The notes under the pieces are model-generated. The model was given only the letters and a program-made list of their open reading frames with translations, was not told where the DNA came from and made no database searches. Made by a program: the position numbers and the translations under genes. From an uncultured Bacilli bacterium (GTDB lineage Bacteria; Bacillota_I; Bacilli_A; RF39; UBA660), in contig CANQIY010000067.1 in NCBI GenBank assembly GCA_947624125.1, positions 1-5,385 of the forward strand: 5,385 nt of DNA. The letters run 5' to 3'. This document shows positions 1-5,385 of the stretch, piece after piece. Every line of letters begins with the position of its first letter. Within the stretch, counting starts at the first letter, position 1.

Positions 1-1211
1 CTAAAGGACCATCTTATAATCCAAAAGATAAAAGACTAGCTATTCTAGTAGAAGACCACCCTTTAAGTTACCGGCTTTTTGAAGGTACTATTCCCAAAGG
101 TGAATATGGTGGCGGAACAGTAATGGTTTTTGATATGGGTTATTATGAAATTATTAATGACGTACCTAAAAATTTTAAAACAAAAGAAATTAAATTTATT
201 TTAAAAGGAGAAAGATTAAAGGGAGCTTGGACTTTAATCAATATCAAAGATGAAAATTGGTTATTAATTAAAGAAAATGATGAATTTAGTAACTTTTTAG
301 ATATTACTAAAATAGATAAAAGTGTTAAAACAAATCGAACAATGGAAGAAATAGCTAATAATGTAATTAAAAGAAAAACAACAAGAAAAAAAGGAATTGT
401 TGATAACATTTTAATTACTAATCCGGATAAAGTTATTTTTCCAAGTTCTAAAATAGCCAAAATGGATATAGCTATGTATTATCATCAAGTAGGAAAAAGA
501 ATGCTTCCTTACTTAGAGAAAAGATTCATAAGTACTTTAAGAGCACCAGAAGGAATAAAGGGAGATATTTTCTTTAAAAAACATTTAGAAAAACTTAATA
601 AAGGTTTAAAAAAAGTTATGGTAAATAATAATGATTATTATTATATTAAAGATATGGAAGGATTAATAAAAGAAGTTCAAATGAATAGTTTTGAATTTCA
701 TATTTGGGGATGTCCTTCTAATAAAATAAATAAACCGGATATAATGGTTTTTGATTTAGACCCGGATGAAAAACTACCTCTTAAAAAGGTCAGAGATGGT
801 GTTAAAGATTTAAAAAGTATTTTAGATGAATTAAATTTAAAAGCATATTTAAAAACTAGTGGTGGAAAAGGTTATCATGTTGTAGTACCTCTTAAAAATA
901 ATTTAAGTTGGGCAAAATTAGAAAAAATTTCTCAAAATATTGCTTCTTTAATGGTTATGAAATGGCCCTTTAAATATACAACAAATATCCGTAAAAGTAA
1001 AAGAAAAGATAAAATATTTATAGATTATTTAAGAAACAAAAAGGGAGCCACCAGTGTAGCTCCCTATTCCCTTAGGTTAAGAGAAAAAGCTCCCGTTTCA
1101 ATGCCTATTAAATGGAGTGAACTTGATAAAGTTAAACCAAATAGTATTCATATTAAAGAAGCTTTACAAAGATTAAAAAAGAAAGACCCTTGGGAAGATT
1201 TCTTTCTCTAA
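1..1211 (+). CDS. ligD: LigD-type DNA repair protein, 3'-phosphoesterase plus primase-polymerase domains (5' end outside window)
   Basis: LigD proteins process and join broken DNA ends in bacterial non-homologous end joining, usually with Ku. The reading frame is open from base 3, so the first internal ATG (123) is not the start; 402 residues are visible. Residues 1-95 are the C-terminal part of the 3'-phosphoesterase (PE) domain: GPS.NP.DKRLA, then VEDHPLSY with a metal-binding-type His at about 19, FEGTIPKGEYGGGTV, and LKGAWTL...WLLIK. The N-terminal catalytic part of PE lies outside. A lysine-rich linker of roughly 40 residues leads to a polymerase (POL) domain of the primase superfamily: ITNPDKVIFP, the catalytic DLDPD at 251-255 (base 753 on), TSGGKGYH at 285-292, and a third Asp in IDYLRN at base 1023, followed by ATSVAPYSLR. 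No ATP-dependent ligase domain lies between PE and POL; one could lie upstream or in another gene. The stop overlaps the sigE stop. Family assignment is very secure; the full architecture is not visible. Confidence 0.93.
   Translation, partial: KGPSYNPKDKRLAILVEDHPLSYRLFEGTIPKGEYGGGTVMVFDMGYYEIINDVPKNFKTKEIKFILKGERLKGAWTLINIKDENWLLIKENDEFSNFLDITKIDKSVKTNRTMEEIANNVIKRKTTRKKGIVDNILITNPDKVIFPSSKIAKMDIAMYYHQVGKRMLPYLEKRFISTLRAPEGIKGDIFFKKHLEKLNKGLKKVMVNNNDYYYIKDMEGLIKEVQMNSFEFHIWGCPSNKINKPDIMVFDLDPDEKLPLKKVRDGVKDLKSILDELNLKAYLKTSGGKGYHVVVPLKNNLSWAKLEKISQNIASLMVMKWPFKYTTNIRKSKRKDKIFIDYLRNKKGATSVAPYSLRLREKAPVSMPIKWSELDKVKPNSIHIKEALQRLKKKDPWEDFFL
1175..1207 (-). terminator. Possible sigE terminator inside the ligD 3' end
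   Basis: Read on the minus strand just past the sigE stop, AGAAAGA (1207-1201) can pair with TCTTTCT (1186-1180) around a 14-base loop. The 3' arm runs straight into a T run ending at 1175. The stem is only 7 bp with two G-C pairs, so it is weak, although a small CC/GG pairing inside the loop could help. It sits where a terminator for the spoIIGA-sigE transcript is expected, but the same bases encode the last residues of the ligD product, so chance is a real alternative. Confidence 0.3.
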
Positions 1212-1891
1212 ATTTTCATAATATTTTGTAATTTTTTAACAATTTTTTTCTCTATCCTCGAAATATATGATTGACTAATGCCTAACATTTCAGCTACTTC
1301 TTTTTGGGTATATTCTTTCGTATTATTAAGGCCATACCGAAGAGTCATAATTTCTTTTTCTCTACTATCTAAAATATCTATTTCTTTTTGTAATGTTTCT
1401 TTATCAACAACTTGTTCAAATTCCTTTGGTACGACATCATCATCGGTACCTAGGATATCTTCTAATCTTAGTTCATTACCTTCAGCATCATAGTTTAGAG
1501 TCTCTTCTAAACTTATTTCAATTTTTTTTCTTTTATTTTTTCTTAAAAACATTAATATTTCGTTAGCTATACATCTTGAGGCATAAGTAGCCAGTTTAAT
1601 ATTCTTGTCTATTTTATAAGTATTAATTCCTTTAATTAAACCAATAGACCCGATTGATACTAAATCTTCAATATCAAAACCAGTATTTTCATATTTTTTA
1701 GCTAAAAAGACTACTAAACGTAAGTTATGTTCAATTAAAATATTGCGAGCTAAAATATCACCCTGTCTAGCTTTAATTAAATAATCTAACTCTTCTTCTT
1801 TGGATAAAGGTGGTGGTAATTTATCAGTAGCTCCGACAAAAAAACAGTCACTATACTTTCTTTTCAAAAAATTAATTAACTTTTTAAACAT
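1208..1891 (-). CDS. sigE: Pro-sigma-E, early mother-cell sporulation sigma factor
   Basis: SigE directs RNA polymerase to early mother-cell genes during endospore formation. It is made as an inactive membrane-associated precursor and trimmed by SpoIIGA. The 227 residues match the family throughout: LPPPLSKEEE at 25-34, NLRLVV and ENTGFDIEDLVSIGSIGLIKG (about 56-88) and IKLATYASRCIANEILMFLR (about 98-117) forming sigma region 2, LGTDDD at 148, and region 4 with a helix-turn-helix at about 194-216 (TQKEVAEMLGISQSYISRIE). By alignment with B. subtilis SigE, processing should fall near Phe17-Phe18, giving a pro-sequence of about 17 residues against 27 in B. subtilis. The start is certain: AGGAGG lies 6 bases upstream and an in-frame TAA directly precedes the ATG. 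The first 8 bp overlap spoIIGA, which suggests translational coupling. sigG does not follow; a convergent ligD-type gene does. Confidence 0.97.
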   Translation of the reverse strand: MFKKLINFLKRKYSDCFFVGATDKLPPPLSKEEELDYLIKARQGDILARNILIEHNLRLVVFLAKKYENTGFDIEDLVSIGSIGLIKGINTYKIDKNIKLATYASRCIANEILMFLRKNKRKKIEISLEETLNYDAEGNELRLEDILGTDDDVVPKEFEQVVDKETLQKEIDILDSREKEIMTLRYGLNNTKEYTQKEVAEMLGISQSYISRIEKKIVKKLQNIMKI

Positions 1892-2645
1892 TTATATCCT
1901 CCTCTAGTAAATGATAATTAAGTAAACATTCTACTTCATCAAAGCCTTTAAAAGTATCACTTAATCCTAATAAATAATTAGTATATACTTTTTCATTTAC
2001 TTTAATATTTTTAATACTAATACATTCTAATAAACTTTTTTGGTTAATTGTATTCGTTATAACATAAATAGGACTTCTTATATTATATATGCCTTTTATT
2101 AACTTTTTATTTATTAATATGATATATTTATTAGTAATAGGGTCTTTAAGTCTATTACCACTGTCAATGAAACCCTGTAAAGTAAGTTGTTTATTATTTT
2201 TAAAAGTTATAACTACTTTTGTATAATAATTAATAACTTCTTTTAATTTCTTTTGTTCTTTTATATATAAATAAAGGATAAAGGGTGCGAATAATAATAA
2301 AATGATATATGATAAATTATGAAATTCTATTTTTAGAAAATATAAAAAACCTGCTAGTATAACACTACACATATATAAATAAAGCATATTATTAAGAAAA
2401 TATTTTATATTCTTATAACCAAAAGTAATTAATAATAAAAATAGACTAGCTATGATTTTTAATATTAATAATAAGATATTAGAGATGGGAATAAAAATAA
2501 TAAAAGTAGTTAAACCTCCAATAAATGAACCTAAAATAATTCTTTTTAAAGATATATTTCTTTTTAAAGTAACAGATACCGTCATTAGTAATAAAAAATC
2601 ATATATAATATTTAAAATAAATAATAAATCGATATATATTACCAT
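1884..2645 (-). CDS. spoIIGA: Sporulation sigma-E factor processing peptidase SpoIIGA
   Basis: SpoIIGA is the membrane-bound aspartyl protease that cleaves pro-SigE at the sporulation septum after a signal from the forespore (SpoIIR in Bacillus). The 253 residues begin with MVIYIDLLFILNIIYDFLLL, the usual N-terminus, and contain five hydrophobic segments at about 3-22, 33-52, 57-76, 83-104 and 110-129. A soluble domain follows with the catalytic motif FIDSGNRLKDP, Asp161 being the expected active-site residue. The C-terminus keeps NYLLGLSD and a LLNYHLL ending like the family's I-N-P-x-L-L. It is about 55 residues shorter than the 309-residue B. subtilis protein. The IPYxSVG-like stretch expected between the ITNT segment (about 196-199) and the end appears to be missing. 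The start is supported by AGGTGA (2657-2652), 6 bases upstream. The gene overlaps sigE by 8 bp, the classic spoIIG operon. Confidence 0.95.
   Translation of the reverse strand: MVIYIDLLFILNIIYDFLLLMTVSVTLKRNISLKRIILGSFIGGLTTFIIFIPISNILLLILKIIASLFLLLITFGYKNIKYFLNNMLYLYMCSVILAGFLYFLKIEFHNLSYIILLLFAPFILYLYIKEQKKLKEVINYYTKVVITFKNNKQLTLQGFIDSGNRLKDPITNKYIILINKKLIKGIYNIRSPIYVITNTINQKSLLECISIKNIKVNEKVYTNYLLGLSDTFKGFDEVECLLNYHLLEEDINV
1898..1904 (-). promoter_or_regulatory. Strong ribosome binding site of sigE, inside spoIIGA
   Basis: GAGGAGG on the minus strand lies 6 bases before the sigE ATG and inside the last codons of spoIIGA. With the in-frame TAA immediately before the ATG, it fixes the start and rules out a longer pro-sequence. 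It also lets sigE be translated efficiently from the spoIIGA message. Confidence 0.85.
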
Positions 2646-2663
2646 TTTAATTCACCTATTTTT

Positions 2664-2669
2664 ATTATA
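2664..2669 (-). promoter_or_regulatory. Possible -10 element of the spoIIGA-sigE promoter
   Basis: A perfect TATAAT on the minus strand lies 18 bases before the spoIIGA start codon, just past the ftsZ terminator. No good -35 element sits 16-18 bp upstream; that space is the terminator hairpin. In B. subtilis the spoIIG promoter is vegetative with abnormal spacing and depends on Spo0A, so a missing -35 is not fatal. However, transcription would start almost on the ribosome binding site, and TATAAT is common by chance in DNA this AT-rich. Confidence 0.3.
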
Positions 2670-2670
2670 T

Positions 2671-2704
2671 AAAAAAGAAACGATAAATTTTGTCGTTTCT
2701 TTTT
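2671..2704 (-). terminator. Rho-independent terminator after ftsZ
   Basis: On the minus strand, an A-rich arm (2704-2693, ending GAAACGA) pairs perfectly over 12 bp with a 3' arm (2683-2672, starting TCGTTTC) across a 9-base loop, and the 3' arm ends in six Ts. It begins 17 bases after the ftsZ stop and separates the ftsAZ operon from spoIIGA. The hairpin is nearly symmetric with A and T tracts on both sides, so it could also work in the other direction, where no gene needs it. Confidence 0.8.
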
Positions 2705-2720
2705 AGTTAATTTAATTTAT

Positions 2721-3776
2721 TTAAAATAAATCATTATTTCTTAAAAATGGTGGGATTTCTAAATCATCATCAGTTGGAACTGTTCTTCTTTTTGGCATTT
2801 CATCAGCTCCATATAAATCTTCAGCATCATTTCCATCAAAACCAGTGGCAATAACCGTCACAATAACTTCATCAGTTAAATTTTCATTTTTGATTGCTCC
2901 AAAGATGATATTAACATCACTTTTAGCTGCTTCTCTAACAGTTTCCACAGCATCTTCTATTTCAAATAAAGTTAAATTCTTTCCACCTGTAACATTAACA
3001 ATGGCATTAGTGGCTCCATCAATTGTTGCTTCAAGTAAACTATTAGCAACAGCTTGCCGAGCAGCTTCAATAGCTCTATTTTCTCCAGCATTGCAACCAA
3101 TACCGATAATAGCAGTTCCACTTTTTTCCATAACGGCTTTAACATCCGCAAAGTCTAGATTAATAACTCCAGTTACCGCAATTAAATCGGAAATAGATTG
3201 AACACCACGGTGTAAAACATTATCAACTTCTTTGAAAGCATCATCAAAACTAGTTGTTTTATCAATTATATCTCTTAATTTATCATTAGGAATAACAATT
3301 AAAGTATCAACATGCTTTCTTAATTCTTCAATTCCAAGTAAGGCATTCTCACTTCTTCTTTTACCTTCAAAACGAAATGGTTTTGTAACAATACCAACAG
3401 TTAAAGCACCAAGTTCTTGCGCAATTTCAGCAATAATAGGAGCAGCACCAGTACCAGTTCCACCACCCATACCACAGGCTACAAAAACCATATCAGCACC
3501 TTTCAAAGCTTCTTCAATTTCGGTTTTACTTTCTAAAGCTGCTGCTCGACCAATTTCCGGATTAGCTCCAGCTCCTCTTCCACCAGTAATTGATTTACCT
3601 ATTTGAATTTTATTCGGAGCTTTTGAGATATTAAGAACTTGTAAGTCAGTATTAACAACATAAAATTCAACACTTTTTACGCCTTCTTCTATCATACGAT
3701 TAACAGCGTTACAACCGCCTCCGCCAACACCAACTACTTTAATTTTTGCTACTTGGTCCATTTGTAATTCATTCAT
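2721..3776 (-). CDS. ftsZ: Cell division protein FtsZ
   Basis: FtsZ is the tubulin-like GTPase that polymerises into the division ring at mid-cell and, in spore formers, at the polar septum. Numbered from the chosen start (351 residues), it has the N-terminal glycine-rich loop GVGGGGCNAVNRM at 16-28, the tubulin signature GGGTGTG at 104-110, KPFRFEG at 132-138, and the T7 loop NLDFAD at 206-211 with catalytic Asp208 and Asp211. The conserved C-terminal peptide that binds FtsA and other partners is at about 336-348 (DLEIPPFLRNN). The linker between the GTPase body and this peptide is only about 20 residues, against roughly 50 in B. subtilis, and the basic tail that often follows is absent. An ATG two codons upstream (3782) is in frame, but the ribosome binding site lies only 2 bases from it and 8 from the ATG chosen here. 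It follows ftsA in one operon. Confidence 0.98.
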   Translation of the reverse strand: MNELQMDQVAKIKVVGVGGGGCNAVNRMIEEGVKSVEFYVVNTDLQVLNISKAPNKIQIGKSITGGRGAGANPEIGRAAALESKTEIEEALKGADMVFVACGMGGGTGTGAAPIIAEIAQELGALTVGIVTKPFRFEGKRRSENALLGIEELRKHVDTLIVIPNDKLRDIIDKTTSFDDAFKEVDNVLHRGVQSISDLIAVTGVINLDFADVKAVMEKSGTAIIGIGCNAGENRAIEAARQAVANSLLEATIDGATNAIVNVTGGKNLTLFEIEDAVETVREAAKSDVNIIFGAIKNENLTDEVIVTVIATGFDGNDAEDLYGADEMPKRRTVPTDDDLEIPPFLRNNDLF

Positions 3777-3784
3777 CTTCATCT

Positions 3785-3790
3785 CTCCTT
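3785..3790 (-). promoter_or_regulatory. Ribosome binding site of ftsZ, overlapping the ftsA stop
   Basis: AAGGAG on the minus strand shares two bases with the ftsA TAA stop codon. It is 8 bases from the ATG at 3776 and only 2 from the ATG at 3782, so normal spacing favours 3776 as the ftsZ start. Overlap with the upstream stop suggests that ribosomes finishing ftsA can help start ftsZ translation. Confidence 0.75.
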
Positions 3791-5030
3791 AACTATCAAA
3801 AAAGTATCCGAACAATTTTCCTAATATTGAATTATCCGTAATATTAACTTGCTTTCCAGCACCCGTTAACTCTTCTTCCTCTTCCGGATTAAAAATGGAA
3901 AATTCTTTATTTCTTAATTTTAATCTACTATTATAATACTTAATCATGCCAATGGCAGTGCCATATTTGTTACTTCGTGCCCCGATTTCTTCAACATTGC
4001 CTATAATTCCACTTGGGCCAATTAACTCTTCAACTAAGATATCAAAATCAGGACTTTCTGTAACTCCTCCTGTAAGTATTATATAACTAATTTCTTTTTT
4101 TGTTAAGAGATTAATTTGCTTTTTCGCTAAATTAATAATCTCCGTTAATCTTCCCATAACTATTTCAGAAGCATCATATTGATTAATTTTAACATTTTCT
4201 TCATATTTATCTTCAAAATTTAAAAATTCATTAGGTTGAGATAGTCTTGTGTGTGCTAGAGCTAAATGTTCTTTCACATATTTCGCATCTTCTTCTTTTA
4301 TTTTGTAAACATAGGCTAAATCATTCGTGATTTGGGCTCCTCCAATATCTATAACTTCTAAATTAGTAAGAATTCCTTTATTAAATATAGAAACCGTGGT
4401 GGTAATTTCGCCAATATTAACCATGGCTACTACATTTTGACTTAATTCTTTTGTTTTATATTGATAAAAATCTCCTAAAGGGGATATAACAACATCAACT
4501 AAATCGATATTCATATTTTTTAAAATAGCATAAATGCCTTCTAAATTCTTTTTAGGAACCGTAACTACAATGGCTTTCATTGCTAATTTTTCCGCAATCA
4601 TATTTAAAGGACTTGATACAACTTCTCCATTAACATTAAAACTAACTGGTAATACAGTAACTAGTTCTTTATTATCCATAATTTTATTTTGAATCGATTT
4701 TTGCATTACTTTAAAGACATCATCATTAGTTATTACTTTATCGGGATTATCAATACCAATTGTTCCACTACTTAAAAAACATTCAGCATAACTACTAGGC
4801 ACAGTAGCTATTACTTTTCTTATTGGTAACCCAATAATATTTTCAGCTTTTTTAAAGACCTCATTAAATGCTTCTTTCGCACTTTCTCCATTAATAATAT
4901 AACCCTTTTTTATTCCTCTAGCTGGAGTTTCTACACACGCTAAAATATTAATTTTGTTTTTTATAACCTCTCCAACTACTAATTTAATTAAAGAGGAACC
5001 AACATCTAAACTAGCAATTACTCTGCGCAT
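3789..5030 (-). CDS. ftsA: Cell division protein FtsA, membrane tether of FtsZ
   Basis: FtsA is an actin-fold ATPase that anchors FtsZ filaments to the membrane and recruits later division proteins. The 413 residues show the phosphate-1 motif SLDVGSSLIKLVVGE at 7-21, the family motif RGIKKGYIIN at 38-47, the FtsA-specific insert domain at about 84-160, a phosphate-2 region at 203-215, an IGGAQITNDLA segment at 229-239 and the adenosine motif IILTGG at 317-322. A glutamate run at 383-387 leads to a C-terminal amphipathic helix (about 399-413, SILGKLFGYFF), the membrane-targeting sequence. The phosphate-2 motif is unusual: VNIGEITT where the superfamily normally has VDIGGGTT, so its Asp is replaced by Asn. 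The start has AGGAG 7 bases upstream. A vegetative promoter lies directly before it, and ftsZ begins 12 bases after its stop. The neighbour upstream is not a division or cell-wall synthesis gene. Confidence 0.97.
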   Translation of the reverse strand: MRRVIASLDVGSSLIKLVVGEVIKNKINILACVETPARGIKKGYIINGESAKEAFNEVFKKAENIIGLPIRKVIATVPSSYAECFLSSGTIGIDNPDKVITNDDVFKVMQKSIQNKIMDNKELVTVLPVSFNVNGEVVSSPLNMIAEKLAMKAIVVTVPKKNLEGIYAILKNMNIDLVDVVISPLGDFYQYKTKELSQNVVAMVNIGEITTTVSIFNKGILTNLEVIDIGGAQITNDLAYVYKIKEEDAKYVKEHLALAHTRLSQPNEFLNFEDKYEENVKINQYDASEIVMGRLTEIINLAKKQINLLTKKEISYIILTGGVTESPDFDILVEELIGPSGIIGNVEEIGARSNKYGTAIGMIKYYNSRLKLRNKEFSIFNPEEEEELTGAGKQVNITDNSILGKLFGYFFDS

Positions 5031-5057
5031 AATTCCACTCCTATTTTACTACCTTTA

Positions 5058-5086
5058 ATTATATCGAAAAATATAATACTTATCAA
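5058..5086 (-). promoter_or_regulatory. Vegetative (SigA-type) promoter of ftsAZ
   Basis: On the minus strand TTGATA (5086-5081) and TATAAT (5063-5058) are separated by exactly 17 bp, a near-consensus housekeeping promoter. Transcription should start near 5051, leaving a leader of about 20 bases containing the ftsA ribosome binding site (5042-5038). It lies between the terminator of the preceding gene and ftsA, so ftsAZ can be transcribed on its own. Confidence 0.8.
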
Positions 5087-5105
5087 GAAATTTTAGATAT
5101 TATTT

Positions 5106-5137
5106 AAAGAAAAATGCTGTTAATATTTAACAACATT
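5106..5137 (-). terminator. Rho-independent terminator after the gene at the right edge
   Basis: On the minus strand AATGTTGTTAA (5137-5127) pairs with TTAACAGCATT (5123-5113) over 11 bp with one G-T wobble and a 3-base loop, followed by a T-rich stretch interrupted by one C. It starts 5 bases after the stop codon of the preceding gene and ends 19 bases before the -35 of the ftsAZ promoter, so it insulates ftsAZ from upstream transcription. Confidence 0.75.
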
Positions 5138-5142
5138 AAGAT

Positions 5143-5385
5143 TTATAGGTTAATTATAAAGGGTTCATCACTTTTACCATTACCATCAACTATTTTGATA
5201 TTATTTTTTAGGAAGAAGACAGGGCGAACAGAGGCTTTGCGACTTAATCCGTAAGCACGAGCATCCCCGGTATTAAAAATAGCAAAACAAGTTAAATCAC
5301 CATAGTCAATACCCCATCCTACTCTGGTCATAGTAATTTCAATATTTTCTTTGGAATTTGTATTATTTTGAGATAAGTGTATCCA
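5143..5385 (-). CDS. C-terminal end of an unrecognised, probably exported or surface protein (5' end outside window)
   Basis: Eighty residues are visible. The frame is open to the window edge, so the ATG at 5331 is probably internal; no ribosome binding site is seen before it. I do not recognise a specific family. The visible part is rich in Gly, aromatic and Asn residues, has a WGIDYGDLTCFAIFN stretch, and ends with VRPVFFLKNN, IKIVDGNG and EPFII. A pattern of this kind (RPV-hydrophobic-L, then I-x-x-G-x-G, then PY/PF and isoleucines) is what I recall at the C-terminus of many poorly characterised exported proteins of gut Bacillota, some with repeat or DUF6273-like domains; that link is from memory and unverified. 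There is no membrane anchor or sorting signal at this end. A terminator follows directly, so it is the last gene of its transcript. Confidence 0.6.
   Translation of the reverse strand, partial: WIHLSQNNTNSKENIEITMTRVGWGIDYGDLTCFAIFNTGDARAYGLSRKASVRPVFFLKNNIKIVDGNGKSDEPFIINL

Noticed and set aside
123..125. ATG at 123 as the start of the ligD-type gene
   Set aside because: The frame is open back to base 3 and the 40 residues before it match the phosphoesterase domain, so the ATG is an internal Met.
143..460. Minus-strand open frame of 105 residues opposite the ligD-type gene
   Set aside because: It is opposite a clearly conserved domain, its hydrophobic product is the usual result of reading AT-rich lysine codons backwards, and it has no convincing ribosome binding site.
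1226..1250. Possible plus-strand terminator for the ligD-type gene, TTGT/ACAA before a T run
   Set aside because: Only four base pairs form, with mismatches inside, which is not enough; the T runs are ordinary for this AT-rich coding strand.
1278..1493. Plus-strand open frame opposite sigE
   Set aside because: It is a shadow of the conserved sigma region 4 and linker coding sequence; nothing in it resembles a real protein.
2452..2706. Plus-strand open frame running across the spoIIGA start and the terminator
   Set aside because: It is low-complexity Ile/Lys/Asn sequence opposite the membrane segments of SpoIIGA and crosses a terminator hairpin.
2845..3606. Two plus-strand open frames opposite ftsZ
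   Set aside because: They are antisense shadows of one of the most conserved bacterial genes, rich in Ser, Ala and Pro from the reversed codons.
5031..5142. A sporulation-type SigH promoter before ftsA, as in B. subtilis
   Set aside because: I see no convincing AGGA...GAAT pair at the right spacing; only the vegetative promoter is supported.

Overview
The window is strongly AT-rich and carries classic low-GC Gram-positive genes in the standard code: a cell-division pair (ftsA, ftsZ) beside an endospore sigma-factor pair (spoIIGA, sigE). SpoIIGA and the SigE type of sigma factor are known only from endospore-forming Bacillota and their relatives, so the source is most likely a low-GC Bacillota species. 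The compact proteins (short SpoIIGA, short SigE pro-sequence, short FtsZ linker) would fit a streamlined, perhaps gut-type lineage, but that is inference and I cannot name a species.

Layout, left to right. Bases 1-1211 (+) hold the 3' part of a ligD-type gene, cut by the window edge, with a 3'-phosphoesterase domain followed directly by a primase-polymerase domain. It meets sigE tail to tail, and the stop codons overlap by 4 bp. Everything from 1208 to the right edge is on the minus strand. In transcription order, from the right edge inward, it is: the C-terminal end of an unrecognised, probably surface-exposed protein (5385-5143), a terminator (5137-5106), a consensus vegetative promoter (5086-5058), ftsA, ftsZ, a second terminator (2704-2671), then spoIIGA and sigE, which overlap by 8 bp.

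How the genes work together. FtsA and FtsZ build the division ring; during sporulation the same ring makes the asymmetric septum. SpoIIGA, a membrane aspartyl protease, then activates pro-SigE at that septum in the mother cell. Placing ftsAZ next to the spoIIG operon is a known arrangement in spore formers. sigG, which often follows sigE, is absent here, and the convergent ligD-type gene occupies its place. LigD enzymes act in non-homologous end joining, which in Bacillus is tied to spores, so the adjacency is suggestive but proves nothing.

I see no mobile element, CRISPR array, RNA gene or clear novel system. The most useful leads are the PE-POL domain order, the matched shortening of SpoIIGA and the SigE pro-sequence, an altered nucleotide-binding motif in FtsA, and the tightly packed ftsZ terminator/spoIIG start region. 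No stretch over about 115 bases lacks a gene.
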